NCBI RefSeq assembly: GCF_900215315.1
Contig: NZ_OBEB01000001.1
Coordinates: 124,001-188,000, forward strand
Direction: 5' to 3'
DNA: 64,000 nucleotides
Source of the DNA: Arsukibacterium tuosuense
GTDB taxonomy: Bacteria > Pseudomonadota > Gammaproteobacteria > Enterobacterales > Alteromonadaceae
The notes under the pieces are model-generated. The model ran no database searches and was not told the origin of the DNA. It was given only the letters and a program-made list of their open reading frames with translations. The translations under genes were made by a program, and so were the position numbers. Below, piece after piece: positions 18,763 to 27,510 of this stretch (position 1 is its first letter; each line of letters opens with the position of its first letter).

Positions 18763-19275
18763 ATGACTAAGAATAGCTTTACAAAAGAAGATTTAATCGC
18801 CTGCGCAAACGGTGATTTATTCGGCGAAGGTAACAGTCAGTTACCATCTGACAACATGTTAATGATGGACCGTATCGTTCATATTTCTGAAGAAGGTGGC
18901 CTGTACGGTAAAGGCCAGATTATTGCAGAACTGGACATTACTCCTGAACTTTGGTTCTTTGCCTGCCACTTTAAAGGCGATCCGGTAATGCCTGGATGCC
19001 TGGGTTTGGATGCGATGTGGCAACTGGTTGGTTTTTTTCTGGGCTGGTGTGGTGGCCCCGGCAAAGGCAGAGCGCTTGGCGTCGGTGAAGTGAAATTCAC
19101 TGGCCAGATATTGCCAACTGCGAAAAAAGTTACGTACACCATTAATATGAAAAGAGTGATAAAACGTAAACTGTTTATGGGTATTGGCGACGGTGTGGTC
19201 AGTGTTGATGGCCGTGATATCTATGCGGCAACCGATTTAAAAGTCGGCTTATTTCAGGATACATCAAGTTTCTGA
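18763..19275 (+). CDS. fabA: 3-hydroxydecanoyl-ACP dehydratase/isomerase
   Basis: Makes and isomerises trans-2-decenoyl-ACP, the branch point to unsaturated fatty acids. 170 residues, near-identical in length to E. coli FabA. The catalytic histidine is His69 in [13 protein letters not shown] and the aspartate is Asp83 in [27 protein letters not shown] is the family hallmark. A perfect TATAAT ends only 13 bases before the ATG, so the leader may be very short. Control by a FabR/DesT-like repressor is expected from the upstream palindrome. Confidence 0.96.
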   Translation: MTKNSFTKEDLIACANGDLFGEGNSQLPSDNMLMMDRIVHISEEGGLYGKGQIIAELDITPELWFFACHFKGDPVMPGCLGLDAMWQLVGFFLGWCGGPGKGRALGVGEVKFTGQILPTAKKVTYTINMKRVIKRKLFMGIGDGVVSVDGRDIYAATDLKVGLFQDTSSF

Positions 19276-19295
19276 TATGTTGAACCATACTTAAA

Positions 19296-19328
19296 ACAAA
19301 CCCCGCAGAACGAGCGGGGTTTGTTTTT
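19296..19328. terminator. Bidirectional terminator between fabA and rmf
   Basis: Inverted repeat ACAAACCCCGC / GCGGGGTTTGT with a T run on each side in its own reading direction. It serves both converging genes. Confidence 0.85.
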
Positions 19329-19358
19329 CTAATCGTTAAGATTGTCTACTGAATCCAA

Positions 19359-19541
19359 TTAAAGGCCTTTGTTAAATAAACCGACATTCCGGTCTTCCAT
19401 TGCTTCCCGCCAACCTCCGAGCCATTGTGAGCGGGCATCTAAATTTTGATAGGGACAAATTTCTTTGGAGCGTCCGGTTACACCGGCACGATAACCTTGA
19501 GCATGAGCACGTTCCAGACGATCACGTTTTTGTCTTTTCAT
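19359..19541 (-). CDS. rmf: Ribosome modulation factor
   Basis: 60-residue basic protein that dimerises 70S ribosomes into inactive 100S particles during stationary phase. It matches the known protein along its whole length: MKRQKRDRLERAH at the start, then AGVTGRSKEICPYQ and SQWLGGWREAMEDR. A GAGGA box lies upstream of the ATG. Growth-phase control is expected from the family; I could not identify its promoter with confidence in the AT-rich region upstream. Confidence 0.95.
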   Translation of the reverse strand: MKRQKRDRLERAHAQGYRAGVTGRSKEICPYQNLDARSQWLGGWREAMEDRNVGLFNKGL

Positions 19542-19807
19542 ACGGCAGTCTTCCTCAACATTTTTTATTGGTTAAAAGTACACTTGTTGTCTTAAGCGAG
19601 CCTGACTCAGCAAGTCGGTAAACGGCAACAACGTACTTATTAATTGATAGCTGACAGCGCGGTAAGGTTCAAACGAAATTAACAGATATACTGCTTGACA
19701 AAAGCTAAGGAACTGAAGTTGTTTGCCTTTTAAAGACATTTTTATTTATATTTTATTACGCTTAAAAATTTTTTTTGATAACTTTTGTACGTATCAGAAA
19801 TGGCCAT
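19542..19807. other. AT-rich gap upstream of rmf
   Basis: No gene is seen here. The part from about 19735 to 19790 is strongly AT-rich with runs of T. It must hold the rmf promoter, read leftward, but candidate boxes are too weak to name. Confidence 0.4.
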
Positions 19808-19830
19808 AAAAAAAGCTGCCGAAGCAGCTT
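19808..19830 (-). terminator. Terminator after the DUF3466 gene
   Basis: Read leftward, AAGCTGC-TTCG-GCAGCTT is a stable TTCG tetraloop hairpin followed by seven T. Confidence 0.85.
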
Positions 19831-19859
19831 ATTAACAGCGGATTTAAAATCCCGGGTCG

Positions 19860-21701
19860 TTAACGCCGGCGGCGAAATAACAAACCAAAGCCTGCTAGTA
19901 ATATCAGGCCGACACTTCCTAAACCACCTGCATTTCGCTCATAAGTATCCTGATCGGTATTGCAGTTGTCCGGTTCACCATTGGCAACTGGCAGCAACTT
20001 CACCGCTTTTGCCTGCTCAGTCATCAGCGGGTTACCACTATCGTCCAGAACTGGCTCACCCTTGGCATCAAGCTGTGGTAAAACTTGTATCACTGTTGCG
20101 AGGATTTCACCATTATTATTAATGGCATTGGCATCTACCACGGTAAAATCTGCATTGCAGCCAACCAAGGCATTTAAATCCTGAAATGTATCACTGGCAA
20201 TGTCATAAACAAAACCGTGTTGACGACGGTCGGTGGTACCACCGATGATAATTTCAGCCCGACCAACAATCTGGCCATTGTCATTAATCGCAGTGGGTAT
20301 TGACGTTGAACTGGCAAAAAAATCGTTTGGAAAAACGACGTCATCAGCGGCGACATCGTAATAAAAGAATTTATTCCGTTTCACTCCGTTAATCGTTTTC
20401 ATCGCATAACCCGTTGCAATATCGCTGTTGTTAATAGCGACAGCAGTACTAGCCAGCCATTCTGCCGGGTCAACAATACCACTTACTTGTTCGCCTCGGA
20501 ACAATGTTGCATGGGGAGCTGCATAGATCCGGGTATATTCTCTAAACTGGTCACGTAACCGGAGAACTCTGTCACCATCAGTATATAAAGAATGACCGAC
20601 TGCAATGCCGTTATCATTTACCGCTGTAGCGGCACTGTAATAGGATACTTCAGGATGCTCATTTTCCGGAACATAAGCCCCACCGGTTCCCTTCTCACCC
20701 AAAAAGCCGTAAGTCTGACTGATTGAAGCACTGCCATCAGGCTGAAGTTGCCACAGCATTGCCCTTTCCTGATAACCATCTCTGTAAGAAAAGAAGGTTT
20801 CAAAATTTCTGACATCAGCAAGTAGCCCAGCCAGTGTGTAAACACCTGACTGCTGTCTGGCATTCAGACACGCTACTACTGGCTCATCAACGCCATCACA
20901 ACCGTCTTCAATCTGTTCATAAGACTCTTCATCCAGACCTATCGAGCCAGAACCGGCAATCAGTCCCTGGTTATTAATCGAAAACGCCCGACTAAAACCA
21001 CCTCCCAATTCAGTATAAGGCGGTAACAGATTTACCGGGCCAGTGTCAGACACTGCCACGCCATACTGAAACCCGGCTTCTGGTTGCCAAACCGTAAAGG
21101 TCTCCGGTGTTTCAGCATCCTCATCCTCTGGATCCGGCGCCGGAGTAAATTGCTGCTTACTATAGGGAGCAGTGGCAATACCTACAACAATACCTTGCTC
21201 ATTTAAATCGTAAACATATTCACTATTAGAGCGAAGTTGATCTAAATCACGCATAGGTATTACGGCAGGTGGACTGGAATTAGGCTGAGAAATAGCGACT
21301 GCCCGGCCTACAGGTTGATTTCTGAGGTTTGGATTGGCGCCAAGCAACACTGCCAGAGTATTTAAGACATTAGCATCATAAATGCCTAACTTGGCATCTT
21401 CTATCTGTTCAGGAGTCAGAATACCGGTAATCGTTTCACTTTCAAAATTAATGGTACTGACATCAAGTGGAAAATTAATAAAATTAACAGCAGTGCGCCT
21501 TGAACCTTGTTGATCCCGCAACTGCCACTGAATAAAACCCTGACCGGTAGTCACAGCATTACCCTGGTCATTTAACGCCGCAGCAAAAGTCGCCGTGGAA
21601 ATAGTATTCGGTTCAAGCTCTGCTACCTGATATACGGCAGCCGCAGTGGAAAATGCAGTTAGCAGTGGCAATACCGCCAAACTGATTCGAGATAATTTCA
21701 T
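19860..21701 (-). CDS. DUF3466-family exported protein with GlyGly-CTERM-like tail
   Basis: 613-residue secreted protein of unknown function. A signal peptide (residues 1-22, ending AAA) leads into a body with repeated HAF-type motifs of the form IN-x-x-G-x-I-x-G, for example INNQGLIAGSG, AVNDNGIAVGHS and AINDNGQIVGRA; at least six are visible. The last 25 residues have a GG motif, a hydrophobic stretch and a terminal RRRR, the layout of sorting signals cut by rhombosortase. That suggests outer-membrane or surface anchoring. It follows uup but has its own terminator and possibly its own promoter. Confidence 0.8.
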   Translation of the reverse strand: MKLSRISLAVLPLLTAFSTAAAVYQVAELEPNTISTATFAAALNDQGNAVTTGQGFIQWQLRDQQGSRRTAVNFINFPLDVSTINFESETITGILTPEQIEDAKLGIYDANVLNTLAVLLGANPNLRNQPVGRAVAISQPNSSPPAVIPMRDLDQLRSNSEYVYDLNEQGIVVGIATAPYSKQQFTPAPDPEDEDAETPETFTVWQPEAGFQYGVAVSDTGPVNLLPPYTELGGGFSRAFSINNQGLIAGSGSIGLDEESYEQIEDGCDGVDEPVVACLNARQQSGVYTLAGLLADVRNFETFFSYRDGYQERAMLWQLQPDGSASISQTYGFLGEKGTGGAYVPENEHPEVSYYSAATAVNDNGIAVGHSLYTDGDRVLRLRDQFREYTRIYAAPHATLFRGEQVSGIVDPAEWLASTAVAINNSDIATGYAMKTINGVKRNKFFYYDVAADDVVFPNDFFASSTSIPTAINDNGQIVGRAEIIIGGTTDRRQHGFVYDIASDTFQDLNALVGCNADFTVVDANAINNNGEILATVIQVLPQLDAKGEPVLDDSGNPLMTEQAKAVKLLPVANGEPDNCNTDQDTYERNAGGLGSVGLILLAGFGLLFRRRR

Positions 21702-21708
21702 TCAAGCC

Positions 21709-21741
21709 CCTAATGTACTTCTGATGTACGTCTACTGTACT
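21709..21741. repeat. Three 11-base direct repeats upstream of the DUF3466 gene
   Basis: Consecutive units CCTAATGTACT, TCTGATGTACG and TCTACTGTACT share a TGTAC core at exact 11-base spacing. They lie 8-40 bases upstream of the start codon. The spacing is about one helical turn, as expected for a phased protein-binding site. Confidence 0.5.
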
Positions 21742-21750
21742 TATAAAATA

Positions 21751-23688
21751 CTATGAATTTAATGCTTCTAATTGTTCCCAGCGCGCATATGCCAGCGCCA
21801 ACTTCGACTCAGTTTGCTGCAATAGGTTCAACGTCTGTTGACTGTCGGCGGCATTTTGTTTGAAGAATTCAGGATCGTTAACCTGTAACTGCAAAGCGCT
21901 TAGCTCAGCGTCAAGCTGTTCAATCTGCTGAGGTAACAGTTCGAGTTCACGTTTCTCTTTATATGATAACTTCTTCGGATTATTAACTAAAGCGTTAACT
22001 AACGGCTTATCTGCAGGTTCAGTTGGCATTTCAGCAGCTACTGACTGACTAGCTGCAACTGTTTTCTCCGACGTGACTTTAGCTTTAGTCGCTTGTCTGG
22101 CCTGATAGGCAGTTACATCATCATAACCGCCGGCAATTTCAATGATCCGGCCATTGCCGGCAAACAACAGTGAGCTGGTGACCGTGTTATTTACAAATTC
22201 CCTGTCGTGACTGACCAGTAATACCGTGCCTTGATATTGCTGTAAAATGTCTTCCAGCAACTCGAGGGTTTCCACATCTAAATCGTTAGTCGGCTCATCG
22301 AGGATCAATAAATTACTGGGTCTGGCAAATAATTTAGCCAGCAATAACCGGTTTTTCTCACCACCTGACAGCGCTTTTACCGGGGTACGAGCCCTGGCCG
22401 GCGCAAACAGAAAATCCTGCAGGTAACTTAATACATGCCGGCTCTGGCCATTATGCTGCACTTCCTGCTTGCCGTCAGCCACGTTATCCTGCACGGTCGC
22501 TTCTAAATCGAGTGCTATCCGGTGCTGATCAAAATAAGCCACTTCCAGATTGGTACCGCGTTTCACTTCACCACTGTCAACCTGATAATCATTCAATAAT
22601 ACTTTAATTAAACTAGACTTGCCCACACCGTTCGGCCCCACCAGAGCGATACGGTCGCCACGCATTACCAGTAAATCCAGCTTATCCATTACCGGCTTGC
22701 CATTAAAAGCCAGGCTAATTCCTTTACCTTCAAACACCAGTTTGCCAGAGCGATTAGCCTGCTCGATGTTAAAATCGACTTTGCCTTGTTGTTCCAGCCG
22801 GGCAGCCCGCTCTTGTCGCAATGCTTTTAGTGCCCTGACCCGCCCTTCATTACGGGTACGCCGGGCTTTGATCCCCTGGCGGATCCACACTTCTTCTTCG
22901 GCTAACCGTTTATCAAACAACGCATTGTGCTTTTGCTCGTCCTCCAGCATTTTTTGCTTACGGTCGAGGTATTCCTGATAATTGCCGGGATGAGAGGTAA
23001 GTTCGCCGCGATCTAAGTCAACAATCCGGGTCGCCAGCGCCCGGATAAATGCCCGGTCGTGCGAGATAAAAATAATAGCACCGTTAAAATTCAGTAAAAA
23101 CTGTTCAAGCCACTGAATTGCTGCTAAATCCAGGTGGTTAGTAGGCTCATCCAGCAGTAAAATATCTGGCTTGGCTATCAGTGCTCTGGCCAAAGCAGCT
23201 TTGCGCAGCCAGCCACCCGATAATGTTGCCAAACTGGCATCCGGGTCCATTTCAAACTGCTGACAAATATCACTAACCCTGGCTTCTAAGGACCAACCAT
23301 CACGGGTATCCATTTCATTTTGTAACTGTTCGAACAGGCGATATTCAGCATCACCTGCCCCATCCAGATTTTCTGATAAGGTATAGAACTGTTGTAGTTT
23401 GTCAGCCAGATCACCTGCGCCTTCCCGGATAAAATCAGCAATTTTGGTTTGCATTTTAGCCGGAGGGTCTTGTTCCAGGCGGCTTAGCACCACCCCTGAG
23501 TTTACAACTACCTGGCCATCATCCAGATTTTGCTGACCGGTCAGCAATTTTAAAAATGACGATTTACCGGCACCATTACGGCCAACCAGACAAACCCGCT
23601 CGCCACTAAACAGGCTAAAATCAACATGATCCAAAATCGGATTGGTACCAAAGGCTAAACAAGCCTGCTGAAAACGTAATAATTCCAC
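21751..23688 (-). CDS. uup: ABC-F family ATPase Uup
   Basis: Soluble twin-ATPase of the ABC-F group, linked in E. coli to ribosome function and low transposon excision. I chose a GTG start at 23688 (645 residues), which has an AAGGGA box and matches the known N-terminus. First Walker A GRNGAGKSS and second GPNGVGKSS; signatures LSGGWLRK and [17 protein letters not shown] and LDEPTNDLD. A C-terminal coiled coil (about 565-645), typical of Uup, binds DNA in the E. coli protein. Downstream of the glutaredoxin-like gene in one operon with rlmL. Confidence 0.92.
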   Translation of the reverse strand: MELLRFQQACLAFGTNPILDHVDFSLFSGERVCLVGRNGAGKSSFLKLLTGQQNLDDGQVVVNSGVVLSRLEQDPPAKMQTKIADFIREGAGDLADKLQQFYTLSENLDGAGDAEYRLFEQLQNEMDTRDGWSLEARVSDICQQFEMDPDASLATLSGGWLRKAALARALIAKPDILLLDEPTNHLDLAAIQWLEQFLLNFNGAIIFISHDRAFIRALATRIVDLDRGELTSHPGNYQEYLDRKQKMLEDEQKHNALFDKRLAEEEVWIRQGIKARRTRNEGRVRALKALRQERAARLEQQGKVDFNIEQANRSGKLVFEGKGISLAFNGKPVMDKLDLLVMRGDRIALVGPNGVGKSSLIKVLLNDYQVDSGEVKRGTNLEVAYFDQHRIALDLEATVQDNVADGKQEVQHNGQSRHVLSYLQDFLFAPARARTPVKALSGGEKNRLLLAKLFARPSNLLILDEPTNDLDVETLELLEDILQQYQGTVLLVSHDREFVNNTVTSSLLFAGNGRIIEIAGGYDDVTAYQARQATKAKVTSEKTVAASQSVAAEMPTEPADKPLVNALVNNPKKLSYKEKRELELLPQQIEQLDAELSALQLQVNDPEFFKQNAADSQQTLNLLQQTESKLALAYARWEQLEALNS

Positions 23689-23717
23689 TAATTTGTATCC
23701 CTTAACACTTAATACTT

Positions 23718-23948
23718 TTAACCAACATTGTCCTGTAGCCAACTTGCCACAGTGGTTTTGTCAAACGGCCAATACAGCAGTTTGTCTCCGGCAGCCAGCA
23801 CCGGTATATGCAGCCGGAACTGCTGCAATAACTGCTCGTCATCTATAATATCAACCACCTGAACCGCTAAGCCTGCTTCTGTCAGTAACGCTTCAGCTTG
23901 CTCACATAAATGGCAGCCCCAGGTACTATATAAAGTGTACTGCGTCAT
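23718..23948 (-). CDS. Glutaredoxin-like thiol protein
   Basis: 76-residue thioredoxin-fold protein with a CHLC active site at residues 12-15 (STWGCHLCEQAE) and the cis-proline in HIPVL. This is the short glutaredoxin-like family often found between rlmL and uup in gammaproteobacteria. Its ATG overlaps the rlmL stop in a TAATG, so translation is coupled. The redox partner is unknown. Confidence 0.85.
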   Translation of the reverse strand: MTQYTLYSTWGCHLCEQAEALLTEAGLAVQVVDIIDDEQLLQQFRLHIPVLAAGDKLLYWPFDKTTVASWLQDNVG

Positions 23949-26077
23949 TAGCGGCTTAACTCAAAACAAACATGAATATTCGGGTTACGTTTAAAGTCTT
24001 CTGGTAAGGTAGCAGCAGAAATATCATTCACCTGCCAGCCCGCCTCTTCCAGTGCTGTTTTATCAATTTTAAAACGACGTTTGTTATTGGAAAAAACCAC
24101 TTTGCCACCCGGGTTTAAGCGGCCAATCAACATGTTAAGCAATTTGACATGATCCCGTTGCACATCCCAGTTATCTTCCATCCGTTTTGAATTAGAAAAA
24201 GTTGGCGGGTCAACAAAAATCAAATCGAATTGCTCACGACACCGAGCCAGCCACTGCAAACAGTCAGCTTGTTCAAACTGATACTGCTTAGCCTGCGGGC
24301 CGCTAACCAGCAAACCATTTAAGGTAAAGTTGCGTTTGGCCCAATCTAAATAAGTATTAGACATATCAACTGTGGTAACTGCTTTAGCACCACCAATAGC
24401 TGCGTGCACCGAGGCAGTGCCGGTGTATGCAAATAAGTTAAGCACGGTTTTATCTTTGGCCTGCTGCTGAATCATCCGCCGGGTTAAGCGGTGGTCTAAG
24501 AACAAGCCGGTATCCAGATAATCGCGCAAATTCACCAGAAACTTAGCACCGTATTCCACAACTTCTTTATATTGCCCTGCTTTGGCCATCGCCTGATACT
24601 GCTTAGTGCCTTTTTGTTTTTCCCGCACTTTTAAGATCATCTTATCTGAGCTGATGCCAAGTACCGATGGCACCTGATTAACCACATCAAATAAGCGCTT
24701 CTGGGCAATCTGCTCGTCAACCGTGGCTGGCGCAGCATATTCATGCACTACCACTTCACCATCGTACCAATCAACCGCCACGTTATATTCCGGAATATCA
24801 GCATCATATATGCGGTAGCAGCTTATTCCCTCCCGCTTGGCCCACTTTTGCAATTGCTTCAGATTTTTTGCCAGGCGATTACCAAAGGAGCTGCTTTCAT
24901 TAAAGAATAATGATGGCGCATCTGAACTAACGGCAACCTGTTTTTCGGTGAGCTCAAACAGGGTAAATTCACAGTCCAACGGGCCATTGGTGAATTTATA
25001 GGTTTTGCTTTTTGATAGGCGTAGCGAGCGCAATAAATCAGCATTAGAGGTAATTATTGCCAGGCGCCACCCCTGGTAATGCTGCTTTAACGCCAGCGAG
25101 AATTTGCTGTACAACGGAATTAAACTGGGTAAATCACCGAGCCGCTCGCCATAAGGTGGGTTGGTAACAATCACGCCTGGTGTTAACGCAACGCTGCCTG
25201 TTAATTCAGTTGCATCGGCGTAATCAACTTTTACATAGTCTGCGACCCCGGCCCGGGCGATATTCTGGCGCGCTTTTGCCAGGGCGCGTTCATCGGTATC
25301 GCTGCCATAACAGATAATTTGTGGCGCTAAGCTACGTTCTTCGGCTTTAGCGGCCTCTTTTAGCTGCTGCCAGACACTGGCCCTATGGCCAGGCCAGCCT
25401 TCAAAAGCAAAGCGTTCCCGGTTTAAACCCGGGGCTTTATTTAAGGCAATCAGTGCCGCCTCAATTACTATGGTGCCGCTGCCGCAGAACGGGTCAAATA
25501 ATGGTTTATCCGGCGTCCAGCCTGAACGCTTTAATAACGCCGCGGCTAAGTGTTCTTTTAACGGTGCTTCGCCCTGGCCTGCCCTGTAACCCCGCTGATG
25601 TAATGATGGGCCAGAGAAATCCTGCAAAAAGTGAAAGTAGTTTTTTTCCAGCCGCACCTGAAAGCGCATATCCGGGTTTAAGCGGTCAACATCTGGCCGC
25701 TGACCGGTTTCTTCCCGGAACTGGTCAACAATGGCATCTTTTAAGCGCATGCCACCAAACTGACTGTTATCAATAGTGGCATGTTTACCCACACAATCGA
25801 CCGCCAGCGTCTGGCGAATAGTCATCAGTTGCGGCCAGTCAATTTTACGGGCTATCTGATATAAATCTGAGTCTGCTGTTACCGGCTCCGACTGAATAAG
25901 GCGCATGATCCGGGTAGCCAGGCGCGACCATAAACAAAGCTGATAAGCACTGCTTAGCTCCGCTTTAAACCGCACCACACCCATAGATACTTTGATAACT
26001 TCGCCCTGATGATGTCGTATTTCATCAGCCAACAGCTCTTCGACGCCTTTTGACGTTAAAGCCCAGAATTCCAGCAT
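23948..26077 (-). CDS. rlmL: 23S rRNA m2G2445 / m7G2069 methyltransferase RlmKL
   Basis: Bifunctional rRNA methyltransferase of about 709 residues. A THUMP RNA-binding domain (about 45-155) is followed by a first methyltransferase domain (about 160-380) with DPFCGSGTIVIEAAL and the TNPPYGERLG catalytic motif. A second domain (about 400-709) contains FAYTGTASVHAAIGGA and FVDPPTFSNSKRMED. Both halves look intact, so both modifications are expected. I prefer the ATG at 26077, which has an AAGG box nine bases upstream, over a TTG three codons earlier. Confidence 0.94.
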   Translation of the reverse strand: MLEFWALTSKGVEELLADEIRHHQGEVIKVSMGVVRFKAELSSAYQLCLWSRLATRIMRLIQSEPVTADSDLYQIARKIDWPQLMTIRQTLAVDCVGKHATIDNSQFGGMRLKDAIVDQFREETGQRPDVDRLNPDMRFQVRLEKNYFHFLQDFSGPSLHQRGYRAGQGEAPLKEHLAAALLKRSGWTPDKPLFDPFCGSGTIVIEAALIALNKAPGLNRERFAFEGWPGHRASVWQQLKEAAKAEERSLAPQIICYGSDTDERALAKARQNIARAGVADYVKVDYADATELTGSVALTPGVIVTNPPYGERLGDLPSLIPLYSKFSLALKQHYQGWRLAIITSNADLLRSLRLSKSKTYKFTNGPLDCEFTLFELTEKQVAVSSDAPSLFFNESSSFGNRLAKNLKQLQKWAKREGISCYRIYDADIPEYNVAVDWYDGEVVVHEYAAPATVDEQIAQKRLFDVVNQVPSVLGISSDKMILKVREKQKGTKQYQAMAKAGQYKEVVEYGAKFLVNLRDYLDTGLFLDHRLTRRMIQQQAKDKTVLNLFAYTGTASVHAAIGGAKAVTTVDMSNTYLDWAKRNFTLNGLLVSGPQAKQYQFEQADCLQWLARCREQFDLIFVDPPTFSNSKRMEDNWDVQRDHVKLLNMLIGRLNPGGKVVFSNNKRRFKIDKTALEEAGWQVNDISAATLPEDFKRNPNIHVCFELSR

Positions 26078-26283
26078 AACACCCAACCTTCAAATAAAAT
26101 GGCCGACAGTATAACAGAATGTACTTTAAACACGGTTGAAGAATTGTAATAGCAGCTATTATTGCTGCTTAATGCTGCAGAGCGCTGCTTTAACCAGCAG
26201 TCAGGCTAATTAAGCAAAAATAAAGCGATTAACATCTTGCATAGCCCTGTTAAAAACACTAAGATGCGCCCCGCAATGACGGA

Positions 26284-26360
<77 letters not shown>

Positions 26361-26391
26361 AAATTGATTGTGTAAAAGTGATTATAGAAAA

Positions 26392-26452
26392 GCGCCCTCG
26401 GGCTCCTCTTTATAACCACGGGGCGAAGGTCTAAATCCTGCTGCCGCAACCA
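26392..26452 (+). pseudogene. tRNA-fMet-derived remnant A
   Basis: The 3' half resembles the initiator tRNA (CGAAGGTC, then TAAATCC and GCCGCAACCA). The acceptor 5' half and D arm are missing. Extra bases split the anticodon loop, and the 5' strand of the T stem is lost. Its left end, GAAAAGCGCCCTCGGGC, looks like the first half of a common terminator hairpin. Confidence 0.6.
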
Positions 26453-26511
26453 ACACAACACGACATTGCAAAACAGCTTATTATCTCTACTGCTCAGGGA
26501 TAATACACGGA

Positions 26512-26588
<77 letters not shown>

Positions 26589-26590
26589 AA

Positions 26591-26617
26591 TTAGCCGACT
26601 TTATAGTCGGTTTTTTT
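26591..26617 (+). terminator. Terminator after tRNA copy 2
   Basis: Hairpin CCGAC-N6-GTCGG followed by seven T. The same 30-base block (26588-26617) recurs after remnant B. Confidence 0.85.
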
Positions 26618-26630
26618 GTGTCTGTTATTC

Positions 26631-26691
26631 ACCCTCGGGCTCCCCTTTATAACCGCGGGGCGAAGGTCGACAAATCCGGCTCCCGCAACCA
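26631..26691 (+). pseudogene. tRNA-fMet-derived remnant B
   Basis: Shares with remnants A and E the same rearranged anticodon region (CTCGGG, CCCC, TATAACC, GGGGCGAAGG) and ends in the intact ACAAATCCGG...CCGCAACCA acceptor half. The 5' half of the tRNA is absent. The CCCC and GGGG added in the anticodon region can pair. Confidence 0.6.
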
Positions 26692-26693
26692 AA

Positions 26694-26720
26694 TTAGCCG
26701 ACTTTATAGTCGGTTTTTTT
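26694..26720 (+). terminator. Duplicated terminator after remnant B
   Basis: Exact copy of the terminator after tRNA copy 2, with CCGAC / GTCGG stem and T run. Confidence 0.8.
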
Positions 26721-26790
26721 GTATCTGAATTTCGGGTAACCCGAAGGTCGTCGGTTCACTTTTCACCAAGATCAGGGCTCCCGCAACCAA
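26721..26790 (+). repeat. 70-base direct repeat, first copy (tRNA remnant C)
   Basis: Contains a shortened anticodon hairpin TTCGGGTAACCCGAA (loop cut from 7 to 3 bases), then GGTCGTCGGTTC, a foreign 17-base insert, and GGCTCCCGCAACCA. It is identical to 26821-26890, exactly 100 bases downstream. Confidence 0.75.
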
Positions 26791-26795
26791 CATTT

Positions 26796-26820
26796 TAACC
26801 AGCCATGTGCTGGTTTTTTT
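26796..26820 (+). terminator. Terminator after remnant C
   Basis: ACCAGC / GCTGGT hairpin and eight T. A nearly identical element follows remnant E. Confidence 0.75.
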
Positions 26821-26890
26821 GTATCTGAATTTCGGGTAACCCGAAGGTCGTCGGTTCACTTTTCACCAAGATCAGGGCTCCCGCAACCAA
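26821..26890 (+). repeat. 70-base direct repeat, second copy (tRNA remnant D)
   Basis: Identical to 26721-26790. Unlike copy C it is not followed by a terminator; the sequence diverges right after CCGCAACCAA. Confidence 0.75.
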
Positions 26891-26919
26891 TTAAGTTTTA
26901 CATATGGTTTAGTGAATCG

Positions 26920-26979
26920 CCCTTGGGTTCCTCTCTATAACCGCGGGGCGAAGGTCGACAAATCCGGCTGCCGCAACCA
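26920..26979 (+). pseudogene. tRNA-fMet-derived remnant E
   Basis: Same rearranged form as remnants A and B, with GGGGCGAAGGTCGACAAATCC then CTGCCGCAACCA. The 5' half of the tRNA is absent. Confidence 0.6.
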
Positions 26980-26985
26980 ACATTT

Positions 26986-27009
26986 TAACCAGCCAAGTGC
27001 TGGTTTTTT
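26986..27009 (+). terminator. Terminator after remnant E
   Basis: ACCAGC / GCTGGT hairpin plus T run. It is the counterpart of the element after remnant C, differing by a base in the loop. Confidence 0.75.
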
Positions 27010-27020
27010 GTGCCTGAAAT

Positions 27021-27333
27021 TTATAGTACCCGCCAGCGCCCTGCTTTTTTAGGCCCTTCAAACACCAATTTATGCTGTTGTTTAAGTTTGGCAATGGCAC
27101 ACTCAATCGTGCTGGTAGATTTACCCAGCAAGGCTGCAATTTCACTCATCGATAATTCTGGTTGGCGCTGTAGTAATTGTAATATTTGCACCGGCGTTTT
27201 TGCTGGCATTTCTACCCGCGTTTTCACCGGCGTTTCCACCCGCGCATTTTGGCTACTTTCAATAGCCTCAATCAATGCCTGGTTAATAGCGTTCTAAAGG
27301 AATTTGCAACTCGGCCTGTTTAACGGGTGACAT
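27021..27333 (-). pseudogene. Winged-helix gene remnant (frameshifted, truncated)
   Basis: The intact part (27275-27021, 84 residues) ends in a winged-helix domain: TPVQILQLLQRQPELSMSEI, then GKSTSTIECAIAKLKQQ and FEGPKKAGRWRVL. This C-terminal module is common in larger AlbA/Schlafen-type ATP-binding regulators and RecG-like accessory proteins. In a shifted frame just upstream, 27333-27286 reads MSPVKQAELQIPLERY and stops, which looks like the preceding piece. The rest of the gene is absent. I infer a decayed accessory gene next to the tRNA array. No recognisable gene remains between 27334 and 27510. Confidence 0.55.
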
Positions 27334-27510
27334 AAAGCAGGACATTGAGCGTGGGCAACTACAGAACGCCCGCAAACTTAGCTTTAGTTACCGCAGCTAT
27401 TGTTAATAACGTCTGCTGTACTAGAGTTATTAATACTGTTACCAGGTGAATAAAACTTTATCTCTTAAGTTATTTCTCTGGATGGGTAATTTTTCTATCA
27501 AGGATAATGT

